Below, one piece after another: positions 1 to 5,317 of a DNA stretch of 6,315 bases. A program made the translations under genes and the position numbers. Positions within the stretch are counted from its first letter, which is position 1; every line of letters begins with the position of its first letter. The DNA is from Pseudomonadota bacterium (GTDB lineage Bacteria; Bdellovibrionota_C; UBA2361; OMII01), in assembly GCA_027486155.1 (NCBI GenBank), contig JAIXPR010000415.1:1-6315 (forward strand), in the 5' to 3' direction. Under the pieces are notes generated by a model, which was not told the origin of the DNA, made no database searches, and worked only from the letters and a program-made list of their open reading frames with translations.

Positions 1-49
1 AAAACAAAACACTACTCTACTTTCACCGGGCCGTTCCTAAGTTTCCAGA

Positions 50-79
50 TTGACACTACAGATGAGCTCACTGTACGTT
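50..79 (+). promoter_or_regulatory. Possible sigma70 promoter of the MerR-like gene
   Basis: A perfect TTGACA (50-55) is followed after 18 bp by TACGTT (74-79), which keeps the key first T, the second A and the last T of a -10 box. It lies about 60 bp upstream of the regulator gene. The -10 match is poor, so this is a candidate only. The rest of 1-145 shows no gene. Confidence 0.35.
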
Positions 80-145
80 AGTTAAAGATGCTTGTAGTAA
101 CTTCCCGCTAGTACTCGTTGTACACGGCTGTTCAGAGGTCTTCGG

Positions 146-658
146 ATGGGTGTTCATATTTTAGATCGCGAGTTCACCGCTAAGCAGGTTCAAGAGATCC
201 TTCGAACCTTAACAGGCGGAGATGAAAAGATCGGTCTCGCTCTCCTTAATTACTACGCTCGTACCAATCTCGTTCCAACAACGGGAAAGACCAAAAGCCG
301 TGGTCGCCCAAAGTATTCCTACGCCGATCTCATTCTTTTGTGCTGGCTCTTCCGCATGAAGAGAGAGGGACTTCCGGTTAACAGGTTCCGCCGAGGTATC
401 GACTACCTCCGTAAAAAGCTCCCTAAGCTTCACAAGAACCCCAGCGACATGGTGTTGTTAACGGACAGCAAGCAGCTCTTCATCAAGCATCGCGTCCAAG
501 ATAAAGGTGAGATAGCCGAGGTGCTCACGGGCAAGAAGGCTGGTCAATACGTGTGGGCGTACGCGATTGGCTCTCTGATCGAAGAGGTCGATCGCATCAT
601 TCAGGAGCTTAAGGAGCCTGACGACGAGACCCAAACCGCGGATCAGGCCGCAGCCTAA
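146..658 (+). CDS. MerR-like winged-helix transcriptional regulator
   Basis: Predicted 170-residue cytoplasmic DNA-binding protein. The first 90 residues follow the MerR N-terminal pattern: a first helix region (F10-T11-A12-K13-Q14-V15), a degenerate 'YYxRTNLVP' (36-44) in place of the usual 'RYYExxGLIxP', a basic wing with SRGRP (51-55) and Y57, then the 'YADLILLCWLFRMKREGLP' helix (59-77) matching the 'dl..L..I..lr..G' segment. Residues 103-155 (LLTDSKQLF ... GQYVWAYAIGSLIEEVDRII) resemble the small C-terminal domain of MerR/DUF433-like regulators rather than a metal-binding coiled coil; no cysteine cluster is present, so metal sensing is unlikely. The start is supported by AGAGGT at 134-139, 6 bp before the ATG. 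The gene ends at its own terminator and is probably monocistronic. Its target is unknown; the dyad just downstream (720-738) is one candidate site. Confidence 0.8.
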   Translation: MGVHILDREFTAKQVQEILRTLTGGDEKIGLALLNYYARTNLVPTTGKTKSRGRPKYSYADLILLCWLFRMKREGLPVNRFRRGIDYLRKKLPKLHKNPSDMVLLTDSKQLFIKHRVQDKGEIAEVLTGKKAGQYVWAYAIGSLIEEVDRIIQELKEPDDETQTADQAAA

Positions 659-682
659 CCGCCACGTTGCGAGGGCAAAAGG

Positions 683-708
683 AGAGGGCCTTTCGAGGCC
701 CTCTTTTT
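683..708 (+). terminator. Intrinsic terminator after the MerR-like gene
   Basis: Perfect inverted repeat AGAGGGCC (683-690) / GGCCCTCT (697-704), extended by a T-A pair (691/696) closing a TTCG tetraloop (692-695), followed by five Ts (704-708). It sits 25 bp past the stop codon. This is a textbook Rho-independent terminator. Confidence 0.93.
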
Positions 709-719
709 ATATGGTATGT

Positions 720-738
720 CTGCTGGCTCAGCCAGCAG
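720..738. repeat. 19-bp perfect dyad upstream of the DUF5989-type gene
   Basis: CTGCTGGCT and AGCCAGCAG (9-bp arms) flank a single central C. It lies 12 bp after the T-run of the preceding terminator and 5 bp before the GGGAG ribosome-binding site of the small membrane protein. No T-run follows, so it is not a second terminator. It could be an operator for a dimeric repressor or, in RNA, a 7-bp hairpin with a 5-nt loop next to the ribosome-binding site. Confidence 0.75.
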
Positions 739-753
739 GATGTGGGAGCGCAC

Positions 754-912
754 ATGAGTAAATCAGCAACAGTAAAGCAGATATTCCAACTCATTTGGGA
801 ACGTAAGGCGTGGTGGCTTGTGCCTATGGTGGTAGTATTTCTCCTGGTGGGCCTCCTCATCGTCACAACGGCAGGGAATCCCCTCTCTCCCTTCATTTAC
901 GCGCTCTTTTAG
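754..912 (+). CDS. DUF5989-type small single-span membrane protein
   Basis: A 52-residue protein. It has a polar N-terminus, then an amphipathic stretch rich in aromatic and basic residues (IWERKAWWLVP, 14-24), one transmembrane helix at about 22-40, and the ending NPLSPFIYALF (42-52). The layout 'ERKxWWLxP - hydrophobic helix - G..L.PFIY.LF' is what I recall for DUF5989 proteins, which are about 50 residues long and often lie beside SGNH-hydrolase or carbamoyltransferase genes; none of those is in this window. The ATG at 754 is chosen over an in-frame ATG at 667 because GGGAG (744-748) lies 5 bp before it and because the longer form would be translated through the terminator hairpin. The molecular function of the family is not known to me. 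Confidence 0.8.
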   Translation: MSKSATVKQIFQLIWERKAWWLVPMVVVFLLVGLLIVTTAGNPLSPFIYALF

Positions 913-920
913 AGAGAAGC

Positions 921-964
921 AAAAAACAGCGGGGCGATACCATCCTTGGCATCACCCCGCTGTT
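921..964 (-). terminator. Terminator shared by convergent genes, strong on the minus strand
   Basis: AACAGCGGGG (925-934) pairs perfectly with CCCCGCTGTT (955-964). One mismatch (935/954) and three further pairs (936-938 with 951-953) extend the stem around a 12-nt loop. On the minus strand the stem is followed by TTTTTT (926-921), 25 bp past the stop of the minus-strand gene. On the plus strand only a broken T-run follows (TTCCGTTT), so it ends the DUF5989-type transcript less efficiently. Confidence 0.88.
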
Positions 965-989
965 CCGTTTCGCTGCAACGTCGGCGGTA

Positions 990-1517
990 TTAGGTTGCCG
1001 ATTCCACACCGTGAGCTGAAGCGAGAGGCTTTTTCGCTGGTCGCCCTCGCGTTTTTCTCACGATCCCCATCGACAGCTCGTCTTTGAGTCGCTGAATCTC
1101 TTTAGGCAATCTCCACCCACCCGGCTTCGGCGAGTCATCATCGCTAAAAAGAAGTTGATTGGATCGCTCGTAATCAACAAGTGCGTCAACAAAATCCTTG
1201 GTGGCTCGAATCGAGTACTCACTGACGAAGAACTTAATCGAGCGGTACGAGTGAGCCACTGCCCGGCGTAAATCGCGATCTACCGGAAACATGTTGTCCC
1301 CATTTTCCTCGAACGCGCTTCGAAACCGATTGGCGAGTTCCTCGACGGTCGTCAGATCGTCCCACTCCATCATTTCGATTACGCGATGGGCCTTGGTGCG
1401 CTTCCCTTCTCGCAAGACAATAAATCGCGCGACAAACGCGGTTCGCCGCGCACGAATAATAGCCTTATCCAACTCCGCGGGAGAGGAAAGGTTAGTCTCA
1501 AGAACTTCCGTTTTCAT
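990..1517 (-). CDS. Protein of unknown function with AT-hook-like C-terminus
   Basis: A 175-residue soluble, highly charged protein that I cannot place in a family. Residues 13-75 are predicted mostly helical and basic (KAIIRARRTAFVARFIVLREGKR). Residues 80-122 form another helical block with several aromatic residues (SYRSIKFFVSEYSIRATKDFVDALVDYE). An acidic linker SDDDSPKPGG (125-134) follows, then a charged helix (139-150) and the basic tail RKTRGRPAKK (154-163). That tail carries the R-G-R-P core of an AT-hook and suggests contact with AT-rich DNA. No signal peptide, membrane helix or cysteine is seen. The ATG at 1517 has only a weak purine-rich upstream sequence, so the start is less certain than the frame. 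The long open frame, the strong downstream terminator and the organised domain pattern support a real gene. It is divergent from the RibBA-like operon and could regulate it, but this is inference. Confidence 0.72.
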   Translation of the reverse strand: MKTEVLETNLSSPAELDKAIIRARRTAFVARFIVLREGKRTKAHRVIEMMEWDDLTTVEELANRFRSAFEENGDNMFPVDRDLRRAVAHSYRSIKFFVSEYSIRATKDFVDALVDYERSNQLLFSDDDSPKPGGWRLPKEIQRLKDELSMGIVRKTRGRPAKKPLASAHGVESAT

Positions 1518-1727
1518 TTTGACACCACTTCAGAACCGCTAGAACCACATGAAGAACACCTGAGCCAGACTGGACACCTGCGTTCAAATGTAGTTTCGGA
1601 ATGGGCGCGGCATTTCTTAAGAACTATTCAAGGGAGGGGCCAATCAAACCTCATATCAACAACTTAGAGAGTCCCCTCAAGACGCTTGCGCTCGTCCAGC
1701 CCCTCCTTACCGAGAGCCCACCCTTTC

Positions 1728-1763
1728 GTGACACTCCGTGAGAAGTCTGGTGTAATCCCCCTA
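1728..1763 (+). promoter_or_regulatory. Extended -10 promoter with predicted +1 at the start codon (leaderless)
   Basis: GTGACA (1728-1733, 5/6 match to TTGACA), a 17-bp spacer, TGTAAT (1751-1756, 5/6 match to TATAAT) and an extended -10 TG at 1748-1749. Counting from the -10 box, position +1 is 1763, the A of the ATG of the RibBA-like gene. No good ribosome-binding site precedes this ATG; only GGTG at 1749-1752 is weakly complementary to 16S rRNA. The remaining spacer (1518-1727) shows no other convincing promoter. It contains a 10-bp palindrome TTCTTAAGAA (1614-1623) and a 7-bp direct repeat ACACCTG (1556 and 1574). Confidence 0.68.
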
Positions 1764-2899
1764 TGAGTCGGCTCTCTCAATTCCTCACCGCGTTCAAGCA
1801 GACCAAGCTCTCGATCTTAGTGGACGACCTTAGCTCCTCTCGAGCGGCTCTCGTTGCTCCAGCGCAGGACATCACCCCCGAACAGGTGAATCGAATTCTG
1901 ACTATCTCCGGCGGCCTCACCTTCGTGGCGCTCTCACCCGAGCGAGCCTCGGCATTTCTTCTCTCCACGATGACGCGCCCGTCAAGTTTGAGACCCCAAA
2001 CGCTTCCCGTGTCTCAAATGGCTCAATATGTCTCCGTTGAGGCTCGAGAAGGGATCACCACCGGCATCAGCGCGGCGGACAGAGCAAAGACCCTTCACAT
2101 TCTCGGAGCGGAGATCGCTCAGCCTCGCGCTCTCGTTAAACCGGGCCATATCTTCCCGGTGGAGACTCGATCTGGAGGCGTGTTAGTCAAAACGGCGATT
2201 CCGGAAGGAGCCCTGGATGTAGTCACTATGATCGAAGCGACAGACGCCGCCCTGTTTGTTGACCTTCTTACCAAAGACGGCGAACTCATGACCGAGCGGC
2301 AAGCGGAAGATTGCGCGCGACAAGAGCAGCTTCCTCTCGTCACGCTATCAGAGCTCATCCGCTATCGACTGCAGCAGGAGTCCCTCGTTCAGCGGGTTGC
2401 GGAGGCGACACTCCCTACAACGTTGGCCGGAGAGGTTCGCGCTGTCGTGTACCGCTCCCACATAGGGGATATCGAACATGTCGCCCTTGTGAAGGGAGAT
2501 GTCAGAGGCGATACTCCAGTGTTGGTTCGAGTCCAGGCGGAGCATACAGTTCCGGATGTATTCGGTGGATTCTCGCCAGCGACCCGCTCACACCTTCAGA
2601 ACTCACTACAAGAGATCGGAGAGCGGGAGCGAGGAATCCTACTCTACCTACGACGACCATTTATGGATCCCAAGGGAATCGCCGTGCAACATTTGAAAGA
2701 GCCTCCCACCTCCCACTCCGTGAGAAGGATGCGTGAGTATGGTGTTGGAGCCCAGATTTTGAGAGACCTGGGTGTCACGCATGTGGAGCTTCTGACCTCC
2801 TCAACTAACCTGCTTGAAGGGCTGCCAAGTTTCGGAATAACGGTCGTCGCCCAACACCCGATCCCCCAACACGTTTCAACCTCAGGACATACCGTATGA
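1763..2899 (+). CDS. RibBA-like pseudoenzyme (DHBP synthase / GTP cyclohydrolase II fold)
   Basis: A 378-residue two-domain homologue of riboflavin-pathway RibBA. The RibB half (about 10-205) keeps the fold signatures EGITTGISAADRAKT (96-110) and KPGHIFPVETRSGGVLVKT (126-144). However, the metal-binding loop 'DDEDRENEGD' reads DDLSSSRAAL (21-30), the catalytic 'GHTEA' reads AIPEG (145-149), and the later catalytic Glu is Asp167. The RibA half (about 206-370) keeps RVAEATLPT (211-219), HVALVKGD (239-246), DVFGG (265-269) and REYGVGAQILRDLGV (324-338). Its three zinc cysteines are replaced (H261, P272, T274), 'RQEGRGIGL' is rewritten as RPFMDPKGIAV (298-308), the following 'DTxEAN' segment is deleted, and 'TNNP' is TSST (345-348). 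Neither reaction should therefore be catalysed. The frame is intact and well kept, so it is a pseudoenzyme, not a pseudogene. The ATG at 1763 is the only usable start: an in-frame TGA lies at 1739-1741. It is first gene of a likely operon, with its stop overlapping the next start. Confidence 0.85.
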   Translation: MSRLSQFLTAFKQTKLSILVDDLSSSRAALVAPAQDITPEQVNRILTISGGLTFVALSPERASAFLLSTMTRPSSLRPQTLPVSQMAQYVSVEAREGITTGISAADRAKTLHILGAEIAQPRALVKPGHIFPVETRSGGVLVKTAIPEGALDVVTMIEATDAALFVDLLTKDGELMTERQAEDCARQEQLPLVTLSELIRYRLQQESLVQRVAEATLPTTLAGEVRAVVYRSHIGDIEHVALVKGDVRGDTPVLVRVQAEHTVPDVFGGFSPATRSHLQNSLQEIGERERGILLYLRRPFMDPKGIAVQHLKEPPTSHSVRRMREYGVGAQILRDLGVTHVELLTSSTNLLEGLPSFGITVVAQHPIPQHVSTSGHTV

Positions 2900-4161
2900 G
2901 TGACATCACCTTCGCTGACGTTGTTCACCAATCCGTTTCTCTCTCCAAGAGCGATCCGGCTGAAAACCTTATTCTTACGCTCATCGATACTCGGTGGTTT
3001 CAACGCTTGCGCGACATCAGTCAAACAGCGAATACCCGACTCGTGTACATGTTCTCCGAACATTCCCGCTTCGGTCACTGCCTAGGAGTCGCGTACCTCG
3101 CGAAGCTTGCTCTCGGAAAGCTCAGTAAACATTTCCCAGAGGATGTCGCCGCGTATCGTCCCGCCATCCTCGTAGCCGCTCTCTTACATGACATCGGCCA
3201 TCTCGCTCCGGGCTCACACACGGCCTTTAAAACCTGGTTCCCCGGACAACCCGATTCACATGAGGAACTCGCGGAGATCGTCATCACTCAGGATCCAGAG
3301 ATCTCAACTATACTGCGAGAGTTCGATCCGTCACTCGCGGGAACCGTTTTGCGCATATTGGAGGAATCTGACGAGGTCCCACCGTGGACATGGCAGATAA
3401 TCTCTGGCGGGGGATGGAACGTCGATCGTGGCAACTGGTCGACGGTAGACAGCGTTCTCGCGGGAGTAAGCTATGGCAAATACAACATCCCCGCGCTTGT
3501 TGACTCAATTCTAATCACCAAGGACAAGCAACTCGCGCTCATGGAGAATAGACTGGACGCGATGCTCCACTTCATGGTCTCCCGCCACGCGATGTACCGG
3601 CAGATATATCAACACCGCGTCCTTCTCGCCGCGGACATGCTGAACAAAGCGGTGGTGCAACGAGCCCGAGATCTCGGCTCCAAGCTTGAGTTCGCGGATG
3701 ATGTCATGCGACTAGCTCTCGCCGCGAACACCGTTCAGGATCTAACACTCGACATGATGTTCGAGATGCGAGAGGCGTGGTGGCGCTATCACATGGCTCG
3801 ATGGAGTCGCTCCCACGACCCTATCCTGCGCGATCTGAGCGATCGAATCCTTCATCGAAGACTCTTCAAAACCGTTCGCGTCATCGATCCAAACTCTCGG
3901 GGGCACATGATGGAGGATGCCACAAAGGCACTGGAGTCTCTCAAGATGGATCCCAGGTACTACCTACACGACATTACGACCGCTGATGTACATTCAGGAG
4001 ACTCGAAGCAATCGATGCTTGTGCAGCTCGACAACGGACAGGTTGTCACCTTGAGCGAAGCTGATTCGCTCATTCGCTCGATGGCCGCGAACTCAGTTCA
4101 GTCACGCCGCTCATGGCTCGCGATGCCCGCGGAAGCAAAGAATCTCATCATCAAACGCTAG
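2896..4161 (+). CDS. SAMHD1/COG1078-like HD-domain phosphohydrolase
   Basis: A 421-residue cytoplasmic HD-superfamily protein, probably a nucleotide or dNTP hydrolase. The entry signature DTRWFQRLRDISQT (31-44), followed by LVYMFSEHSRFGHCLGVAYLA (49-69), closely follows the bacterial COG1078 and SAMHD1 pattern 'DTxxFQRLRxIxQ...EHxRFxHSLGV'. The metal ligands are present: H61, H98-D99 (LLHDIGH) and D177 in NVDRGNW (175-181). H122-E123 match the usual 'HE'. The tail DNGQVVTLSEADSLIRSM (379-396) matches the family's C-terminal element. One deviation: the D-Y of the usual 'DxDRxDYL' is N180-W181, which may alter substrate contacts. It overlaps the RibBA-like gene by 4 bp (ATGA), with AGGA at 2884-2887 as ribosome-binding site, implying coupled translation. 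The true substrate cannot be read from the sequence; dGTP/dNTP is the family precedent. Confidence 0.88.
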   Translation: MSDITFADVVHQSVSLSKSDPAENLILTLIDTRWFQRLRDISQTANTRLVYMFSEHSRFGHCLGVAYLAKLALGKLSKHFPEDVAAYRPAILVAALLHDIGHLAPGSHTAFKTWFPGQPDSHEELAEIVITQDPEISTILREFDPSLAGTVLRILEESDEVPPWTWQIISGGGWNVDRGNWSTVDSVLAGVSYGKYNIPALVDSILITKDKQLALMENRLDAMLHFMVSRHAMYRQIYQHRVLLAADMLNKAVVQRARDLGSKLEFADDVMRLALAANTVQDLTLDMMFEMREAWWRYHMARWSRSHDPILRDLSDRILHRRLFKTVRVIDPNSRGHMMEDATKALESLKMDPRYYLHDITTADVHSGDSKQSMLVQLDNGQVVTLSEADSLIRSMAANSVQSRRSWLAMPAEAKNLIIKR

Positions 4162-4175
4162 AGGCGCGCGCAGTG
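4160..4175 (+). promoter_or_regulatory. Ribosome-binding site selecting a GTG start for ctaA
   Basis: AGAGG (4160-4164) is followed after 8 bp by GTG (4173-4175). An in-frame ATG at 4113 would lie inside the HD gene without a ribosome-binding site and would add a charged 20-residue extension that heme A synthases lack, so the GTG is preferred. Confidence 0.75.
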
Positions 4176-5123
4176 ACCACTCCTCGTTCTCTCCGTTCCT
4201 TGTACATCGGCTCCTGGATTTTGGTGGCGTATACCGTTCTTATTATTTTATGGGGCGCTTGGGTGCGCCTATCTGGATCCGGCGACGGCTGTGGAGATCA
4301 TTGGCCACTGTGCAACGGCGAGGTGGTCCCCCTAGGCCGTGTGACAAAGACGTGGGTAGAGTACTCGCATCGGATATCAACCGCGCTCTACGGTATCCTT
4401 ATCCTCGTTCAGATTTGGCTCTCGCGAAGGAACTTTGCCCAACGTCATCCCGCTCGGTTCTGGGCTGTGATGACACTGGTCTTTACGATCACGGAAGCGC
4501 TCATTGGCCGCCAACTCGTAAAGTCTGGTCTCGTGAATGAGAGCACTGATCTCTCCCGCTTACTTGTGATGCCCCTCCATTTAGTGAACACCTCGCTCCT
4601 CCTCTTCTCTGGAGTCATGACTGCGGAGAGTATTCGATACGGTGACGCGCCACGGCAACAACTCTCCCCCGAGCTCAAAAGGCGCGGGATCCTGTATCTC
4701 ACGGGACTCACGATCGTGCTTATTACGGGAGCGATAGCCGCTCTCGGCTCGCATCTTCTGCCGTCAGAATCCCTGCTTCATGGATTGACTCACGATCTCG
4801 CCCCTGACTCGCATCCAGCAGTGCGGTTGCGGATTCTTCATCCATTACTCGCTCTTGCGCTCCCTATCCTGATGCTCCTGTTTGCCCAGCTCTCGGGGAT
4901 CGCGGTCCGAGGCTCATCTCAAGCGCGGTGGTACTCACGTTTCTCCATAACCTTGGTCGTTGCCATGGGTATCGGACTCTCCACCATCTCCCTCCTCGCC
5001 CCTGTATGGCTCAAATTGACCCACCTCTTCATGACCAACGTGCTCGTCATTGTGGCATCCCTCTGTGTGTTTCATTCACTCAGACCCATCCCCAGCCCTC
5101 GAAAAACAGAAACGCCGGTTTAA
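4173..5123 (+). CDS. ctaA: Heme A synthase (CtaA/COX15 family)
   Basis: A 316-residue integral membrane protein that oxidises the C8 methyl group of heme O to a formyl group, giving heme A for aa3-type cytochrome oxidases. About eight transmembrane helices are visible, in two four-helix halves. The first half contains WVRLSGSGDGCGDHWPLCNG (30-49), with the disulfide-forming pair C40 and C47 spaced as in B. subtilis CtaA. It also contains VEYSHR (62-67), with the catalytic Glu63 and heme ligand His66, and His136 in MPLHLVNT. The second half contains His223 in RILHPLLA and His284 in LTHLF. All four axial histidines are thus present. The loop before His223 (GSHLLPSESLLHGLTHDLAPDSHP, about 192-215) has no cysteines, so only the first half carries the redox pair. 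It lies 11 bp behind the HD gene, probably in the same operon. No other oxidase or heme O synthase gene is in the window. It should be active. Confidence 0.93.
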   Translation: MTTPRSLRSLYIGSWILVAYTVLIILWGAWVRLSGSGDGCGDHWPLCNGEVVPLGRVTKTWVEYSHRISTALYGILILVQIWLSRRNFAQRHPARFWAVMTLVFTITEALIGRQLVKSGLVNESTDLSRLLVMPLHLVNTSLLLFSGVMTAESIRYGDAPRQQLSPELKRRGILYLTGLTIVLITGAIAALGSHLLPSESLLHGLTHDLAPDSHPAVRLRILHPLLALALPILMLLFAQLSGIAVRGSSQARWYSRFSITLVVAMGIGLSTISLLAPVWLKLTHLFMTNVLVIVASLCVFHSLRPIPSPRKTETPV

Positions 5124-5126
5124 TTT

Positions 5127-5145
5127 GAGGCGATCTACCTCTTTT
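5127..5145 (+). terminator. Weak terminator candidate after ctaA
   Basis: GAGG (5127-5130) and CCTC (5138-5141) form a short stem with a 7-nt loop followed by TTTT (5142-5145). CGCCGG (5113-5118) and CCGGCG (5146-5151) form an outer stem around it that would hide the T-run. The inner stem is only 4 bp, so termination here is doubtful. Confidence 0.25.
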
Positions 5146-5152
5146 CCGGCGC

Positions 5153-5214
5153 GCCGCTCCCTATTATACGGACTTCTCCAACCCCGTTCGCATCAAATGA
5201 TCGTAGGGAGCGGC
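5153..5214. repeat. 11-bp perfect inverted repeat in the ctaA/ABC spacer
   Basis: GCCGCTCCCTA (5153-5163) and TAGGGAGCGGC (5204-5214) are perfect reverse complements separated by 40 bp. ACGG (5168-5171) and CCGT (5184-5187) could form a hairpin inside. The left arm overlaps a 10-bp palindrome CGGCGCGCCG (5147-5156), so alternative pairings compete. It may be a structured RNA segment of a read-through transcript or a binding site. It has no T-run and does not fit a tRNA. Confidence 0.6.
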
Positions 5215-5252
5215 ATTCGTCCTCGTGCGCTGAGCCGTTTCTCGACCACACC

Positions 5253-5288
5253 AAGACACATGAGGTCGCTTTTGCTATCATTTGCCGA
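5253..5288 (+). promoter_or_regulatory. Extended -10 promoter of the ABC exporter gene
   Basis: AAGACA (5253-5258, 4/6), a 17-bp spacer and TATCAT (5276-5281, 5/6), with an extended -10 TG at 5273-5274. The predicted +1 is A5288, giving a 30-nt leader. It has the same architecture as the promoter at 1728-1756, so the ABC gene is probably its own transcription unit. Confidence 0.62.
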
Positions 5289-5317
5289 AACTTTTTAGAG
5301 AGTTGGCCCCACCACCT

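Noticed and set aside
667..753. N-terminal extension of the DUF5989-type protein from the ATG at 667
   Set aside because: It runs through the intrinsic terminator hairpin, has no ribosome-binding site, and adds 29 residues not expected in a family of about 50 residues. The ATG at 754 has GGGAG at ideal distance.
1518..1727. Promoter for the minus-strand gene in the divergent spacer
   Set aside because: Several partial boxes (TTGATA, TTGAAT, TACATT on the minus strand) exist, but none pair at 16-18 bp with an acceptable partner, so no promoter is annotated.
2311..2736. 141-codon plus-strand open frame inside the RibBA-like gene
   Set aside because: Out-of-frame shadow with arginine-, serine- and proline-rich composition and no domain signature, whereas the overlapping frame matches RibBA throughout.
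1763..2899. Calling the RibBA-like gene a functional ribBA or a pseudogene
   Set aside because: Catalytic and zinc-binding residues are missing from both halves, so not a functional enzyme. The reading frame is intact without stops or frameshifts and the gene is promoter-linked and coupled, so not a decayed pseudogene.
2644..3078. 144-codon minus-strand open frame across the RibBA-like/HD junction
   Set aside because: Antisense to two well-supported coding regions, with no recognisable motif or ribosome-binding site.
4113..4172. Upstream ATG start for the heme A synthase
   Set aside because: It lies 49 bp inside the HD gene without a ribosome-binding site and gives a hydrophilic extension. 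The GTG at 4173 has AGAGG 8 bp upstream.
5164..5203. tRNA-like GTTCG element inside the inverted repeat
   Set aside because: No 7-bp acceptor stem, anticodon arm or proper T-arm stem can be drawn; the outer stem is 11 bp.
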